Assembly (NCBI GenBank): GCA_913054115.1
Contig: CAJXIS010000088.1
Location: 1-8,113 of the forward strand
Origin: an uncultured Acidimicrobiaceae bacterium
GTDB lineage: Bacteria > Actinomycetota > Acidimicrobiia > Acidimicrobiales > MedAcidi-G1
DNA: 8,113 nt
Direction of reading: 5' to 3'
Shown: positions 5,386 through 8,113 of the stretch, one piece after another
How positions within the stretch are numbered: the stretch's first letter is position 1
Layout of the letters: each line of letters opens with the position of its first letter
The notes under the pieces: model-generated
Told to the model about the DNA's origin: nothing
Seen by the model: only the letters and a program-made list of their open reading frames with translations
Databases searched by the model: none
Program-made: the position numbers and the translations under genes

Positions 5386-6768
5386 TCAGGGGGCGACCAG
5401 CGGCCAGGGTTCGAGTTGCTCCCATGCGGCGGCGAGGCCGAGGACCGTGCGGTCCTCGTGCTGGCGCCCCATGAGCTGGAGCCCCACCGGCAGGCCGTCG
5501 ACCAGCCCGGCCGGCACCGAGACCGCCGGGTTTCCCGAGATGTTGGCCGGGATGGTGAGGGCGCCGTTGTTGCCCGCCGGCGACTTCTCGCCGGCGACGC
5601 GGGTGTTCGACTCGATCTCGGCCGGGAACGCCACATCGGGGTTCGAGGCACAGATCACGACATCGACCTGGTCGAACAGCGCCGCCATGCGCTCGTTGGC
5701 CTCGGTCCGGCCTGCCTCCACGCGGGCGGCGACACCGAGGTCGAACCGCTCGAGGCCCATGCGCATCCCGAAGGCCATCGACCTGGTCATCTGGCCCTCG
5801 CAGCCGGGCCACAGGTCGCCCACCTCCAGATAGAGGCCGACCTGGTTGGCGATCGCCCACTCCCAGTCGATGCGCGGCAGCGACACCTCGACATCGACGA
5901 GCTCGAGGCCGAGTGCACCGACCAGCCGATGGCCGGCGTCGAGCACCCGCTCCCTGACCGCATCGGAGAGCATCGCCGACCCGAGGTCCGGGGAGATGAC
6001 CACCCGCAGGCCGCGCAGGTCGGTCGCTCCCAGGTCGGCCTCCCAGCCCGCCTCGGCCGGGAGGCTGAAGGGGTCCCGCGCGTCGAAGCCGGCGCACACG
6101 TCGTACCAGCGGGCCGCATCCCTGACCGAGCGGGCGAGGCACCCCGACACGATGGTCATCGGGGCGATCGTGGTGTCGGGGCCGCGGGGGATCCTGCCGG
6201 CGGTGCCCTTCATGCCGACCAGGCCGCAGAACCCGGCCGGGATGCGGATCGACCCGCCCCCGTCGCCACCGGTGGCGATGGGCACGAGGCCCCCGGTCAC
6301 GGCGGCTGCGCTGCCGCCCGAGGAGCCGCCCGGCGTCGCATCCGGGCGCCACGGGTTGCGGGTGATGCCGTTGAGCCTCGTCGTGGAACAGTTGAGGCCG
6401 CCGAACTCGCTGGCCGTCGTGAGGCCGATCAGGTTGGCCCCGGCCGCCCGGAGGCGGGCGATCATCGTCAGGTCGTGCGGGGCGATGCGATCGGCGAACA
6501 GCAGGGACGCATGGGTGTCGGGCCACCCCTCGACCTGGTGGAGCTCCTTGACGCCTACGGGCACGCCACCCAGCGGGAGCGATACGTCGGCGGCCTCTGC
6601 ACGTGCGAGCGCTCCCTCGGCATCGACGAACGAGAAGGCGTTCAGGTCGCTGGATTCGATCGCTGCCAACGTCGCCAGGGCCTCGTCGACGGGCGACCGC
6701 TCGCCGTTTCGAAAGGCCTCGACCAACGACACGACGTCGCCCCGCCATGTCCGGTCAGCGCCGGTCAT
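5386..6768 (-). CDS. Amidase-signature family hydrolase
   Basis: This 460-residue protein contains the full amidase signature: PGGSSGGSAAAVTGG (146-160) and GGDGGGSIRIPAGFCGLVGMK (167-187). By comparison with fatty-acid amide hydrolase and GatA, the Ser-cisSer-Lys triad is K74 (VGVKELH), S149 and nucleophile S173, all present. The C-terminal part has the usual GNPAVSVPAG and GLPVGLQLMG (446 region) motifs. It is probably a cytosolic hydrolase of an amide or related bond; substrate specificity in this family cannot be predicted from sequence. A GatA role in tRNA amidotransfer is unlikely, since no gatB or gatC is adjacent and the neighbours are catabolic-type genes. The ATG at 6768 overlaps the SDR stop by 4 bases (ATGA) and has GGAG 8 bases upstream (6777-6780), so the start is well supported. 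It is followed after about 40 bases by the sulfurtransferase. Confidence 0.92.
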   Translation of the reverse strand: MTGADRTWRGDVVSLVEAFRNGERSPVDEALATLAAIESSDLNAFSFVDAEGALARAEAADVSLPLGGVPVGVKELHQVEGWPDTHASLLFADRIAPHDLTMIARLRAAGANLIGLTTASEFGGLNCSTTRLNGITRNPWRPDATPGGSSGGSAAAVTGGLVPIATGGDGGGSIRIPAGFCGLVGMKGTAGRIPRGPDTTIAPMTIVSGCLARSVRDAARWYDVCAGFDARDPFSLPAEAGWEADLGATDLRGLRVVISPDLGSAMLSDAVRERVLDAGHRLVGALGLELVDVEVSLPRIDWEWAIANQVGLYLEVGDLWPGCEGQMTRSMAFGMRMGLERFDLGVAARVEAGRTEANERMAALFDQVDVVICASNPDVAFPAEIESNTRVAGEKSPAGNNGALTIPANISGNPAVSVPAGLVDGLPVGLQLMGRQHEDRTVLGLAAAWEQLEPWPLVAP

Positions 6769-7544
6769 TCGGGCAGCTCCGGCGCCCAGGCCGAGCCGTT
6801 GATGTGGCTGCCGCCGTCTGCGAAGAGCGTGTTGCCCGTCAGGTAGCGGCTGCCCTCGCCGGCGAGGAAGACCACGACCGGGGCGATGTCCGTGAGCGGA
6901 TCGCCGATCCGGCCCATCGGGTTGTGCTGGTCGACGACATCCGCCATCTCGGGGTGCTCAGCCATCACCCGGCGAAACGCCGCCGACTTTGCAGCCGGGC
7001 ACAGGGCGTTCGCGGTGATGCCGTACTGAGCCCACTCCCTGGCCACGGTCCGGGTCAGCGAACGCAGGGCCTCCTTGGCCGAGTTGTACTCGGCGGTGCC
7101 GATGTGGGCGTTGACGCCGTTCAGCGAGCACAGGTTGACGATGCGCCCGTAGCCGTTCGCCTTCATCGTGGGGAAGGCCGTCCGCATCGCCCACATCGGA
7201 CCGTAGAAGCCGACGCCGAACCCGCGCTCGAACAGCGCGTCCTCCTTGTTCTCGACGCGGCTCAGCCGACCGCCACCCCAGGCGTTGTTGACGAGGATGT
7301 CGATGGTGCCCCAGGCGTCGAGCGTCGCCTGCACCATGGCCTCGACCTGTTCCCGGTCGCTGACATCGACGGGCTGGAAGAGGGCTGCATCGCCCAACTC
7401 CTTGGCGACGGCACGGCCCGTCTCCTCGTTCAGCTCCGCCACGACGACCCGGGCGCCCTCGGCGACGAAGGCGTGTGCGATTCCACACCCGATGCCGTCA
7501 CCGGCCCCGGTCACGATGGCGACTCGCCCGTCCAATGCTCCCAT
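6765..7544 (-). CDS. Short-chain dehydrogenase/reductase (SDR)
   Basis: This 259-residue classical SDR probably oxidises an alcohol or reduces a ketone with a nicotinamide cofactor. The glycine motif TGAGDGIG (12-19) is at the N-terminus. The acidic E37 at the end of strand 2 (VVVAELNEE) favours NAD(H) over NADP(H). VDVSD (59-63) and NNAWGG (86-91) follow. The catalytic residues S140 (NLCSLNG), Y153 and K157 (EYNSAK) are present. The helix-4 asparagine of the usual SDR tetrad appears to be glycine here (G112 in FGVGFYG). The C-terminal FLAGEGSRYLTGNTLFADGG (227-246) is typical. Start ATG at 7544 has AGGGGA 7 bases upstream, and the stop overlaps the amidase start by 4 bases, so the two are probably co-translated. 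AtuB and AtuG of terpene clusters are also SDRs, but many SDRs look like this and the substrate is unknown. Confidence 0.92.
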   Translation of the reverse strand: MGALDGRVAIVTGAGDGIGCGIAHAFVAEGARVVVAELNEETGRAVAKELGDAALFQPVDVSDREQVEAMVQATLDAWGTIDILVNNAWGGGRLSRVENKEDALFERGFGVGFYGPMWAMRTAFPTMKANGYGRIVNLCSLNGVNAHIGTAEYNSAKEALRSLTRTVAREWAQYGITANALCPAAKSAAFRRVMAEHPEMADVVDQHNPMGRIGDPLTDIAPVVVFLAGEGSRYLTGNTLFADGGSHINGSAWAPELPE

Positions 7545-7551
7545 GTTGTGT

Positions 7552-7557
7552 TCCCCT
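7552..7557 (-). promoter_or_regulatory. Shine-Dalgarno for the SDR gene
   Basis: On the minus strand AGGGGA lies 7 bases before the ATG at 7544, inside the 20-base gap after the DUF1214 stop. It supports the SDR start. Confidence 0.75.
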
Positions 7558-7564
7558 CGTGCGG

Positions 7565-8113
7565 TCAGTCCCGGCTCGTGGTCAGATCATCGACCGGTAC
7601 CAGGCGGGTCTCCACATCGGGCAGTTCGCCTGTGGATCGGAACCAGCGCAGGGCGACGGAGCCCTCCGGGTTTCCGGCGGTGTCGAGCCAGTTCGGAAGA
7701 CCGGGATCGCGGTGGGCGACCACGATCCGCACCGTCCCATCCGCCTCGGCCACGGCGTTGGCGTGGTTGACCGACGCCGGCCGCTCCCTCCAGTCGACGG
7801 TCTCGCCCCAGATGCTCATGAGCACCACGTTCCAGTAGTCGGCCTCGCCACCGGGGGCGATCTCGATGACCCAGGCCTCGTCGGGCCCCAGCCGGAAGTA
7901 CCCCGACCGGTAGCGCACGTTGGCGGGCGTGAGCAGGTCGCCGTCGTCCCGCATCGGCGGAAAGGTGTTCACGAGGGCGGGGTCGGACTGCTGTCGCTTG
8001 AGGTCCATCCACCAGCCGAACGCTCCCGAGACGAAGAGTGCAGCCAACCCGAGGTGGGCCTCGGTCCACTCGTCGTCGATCCTCGGCGCCGGCTCCGCTG
8101 CCGGAACCCTCCG
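7565..8113 (-). CDS. DUF1214 domain-containing protein, C-terminal part
   Basis: The frame is open to the right edge of the window, so the gene is truncated and only its last ~182 residues are seen. The codon at 8047 that can be read as a start is TTG with family-like sequence on both sides, so it is probably internal. The visible part resembles the DUF1214 domain: YFRLGPDEAWVIEIAPGG, then EADYWNVVLMSIWGETVDW, and near the end the characteristic PGLPNWLDTAGNPEG. DUF1214 proteins have a jelly-roll-like fold and often pair with DUF1254. They occur near catabolic genes in actinobacteria, with no established reaction. A 20-base gap separates it from the SDR, so it belongs to the same operon. Whether a DUF1254 domain lies upstream cannot be seen. 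The family call rests mainly on the NWLDTAG motif and the YW motif. Confidence 0.75.
   Translation of the reverse strand, partial: RRVPAAEPAPRIDDEWTEAHLGLAALFVSGAFGWWMDLKRQQSDPALVNTFPPMRDDGDLLTPANVRYRSGYFRLGPDEAWVIEIAPGGEADYWNVVLMSIWGETVDWRERPASVNHANAVAEADGTVRIVVAHRDPGLPNWLDTAGNPEGSVALRWFRSTGELPDVETRLVPVDDLTTSRD

Noticed and set aside
5119..6846. A 575-codon plus-strand open frame opposite the amidase
   Set aside because: The amidase signature and catalytic triad are on the minus strand; the plus-strand product has no conserved pattern.
6603..7838. A 411-codon plus-strand open frame opposite the SDR and DUF1214 genes
   Set aside because: It is the antisense shadow of two genes with clear motifs and has no domain of its own.
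7565..8047. A complete 160-residue protein starting at 8047
   Set aside because: The start would be a TTG without a Shine-Dalgarno sequence, and the frame stays open to the right edge; a truncated larger DUF1214 protein is more likely.

Overview
The window comes from a very GC-rich, gene-dense bacterial chromosome with strongly GC-biased third codon positions. The actinobacterial-type DinB/mycothiol family gene (TIGR03084) and the style of the TetR regulator point to an actinobacterium, possibly of the Acidimicrobiia or Mycobacteriales type. The exact lineage cannot be read from the sequence. I see no RNA genes, mobile elements, CRISPR arrays or long repeats, and no gene-free stretch above about 40 bases.

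The left half (1-4525) is a tightly packed plus-strand operon. It holds the C-terminal part of an AtuA-family protein (acyclic terpene utilisation, DUF1446), a TetR-family regulator, a TIGR03084 metal-binding protein of the mycothiol-dependent isomerase superfamily, a crotonase-fold hydratase resembling LiuC/AtuE, and a thiamine-diphosphate (ThDP) enzyme of the benzaldehyde lyase / 2-hydroxyacyl-CoA lyase / oxalyl-CoA decarboxylase group. Junctions are stop-start overlaps or gaps of 14-17 bases, most with good Shine-Dalgarno sequences.

The right half (4548-8113) is a minus-strand operon. Read in its own direction it holds the C-terminal part of a DUF1214 protein, a short-chain dehydrogenase/reductase, an amidase-signature hydrolase and a two-domain sulfurtransferase of the mercaptopyruvate sulfurtransferase type. 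The two operons converge with only 22 bases between the final stop codons. Both begin outside the window, so no promoter is visible.

Taken together the plus-strand genes look like a regulated catabolic module for a branched or isoprenoid-derived acyl-CoA. AtuA and a LiuC/AtuE-like hydratase suggest 3-methyl-branched intermediates, and the ThDP enzyme suggests a C-C cleavage at a 2-hydroxyacyl-CoA or acyloin. That combination is the most interesting part of the window. The substrate is inference only. The minus-strand genes may contribute redox and hydrolysis steps, but nothing in the sequence proves that the two operons share a pathway.
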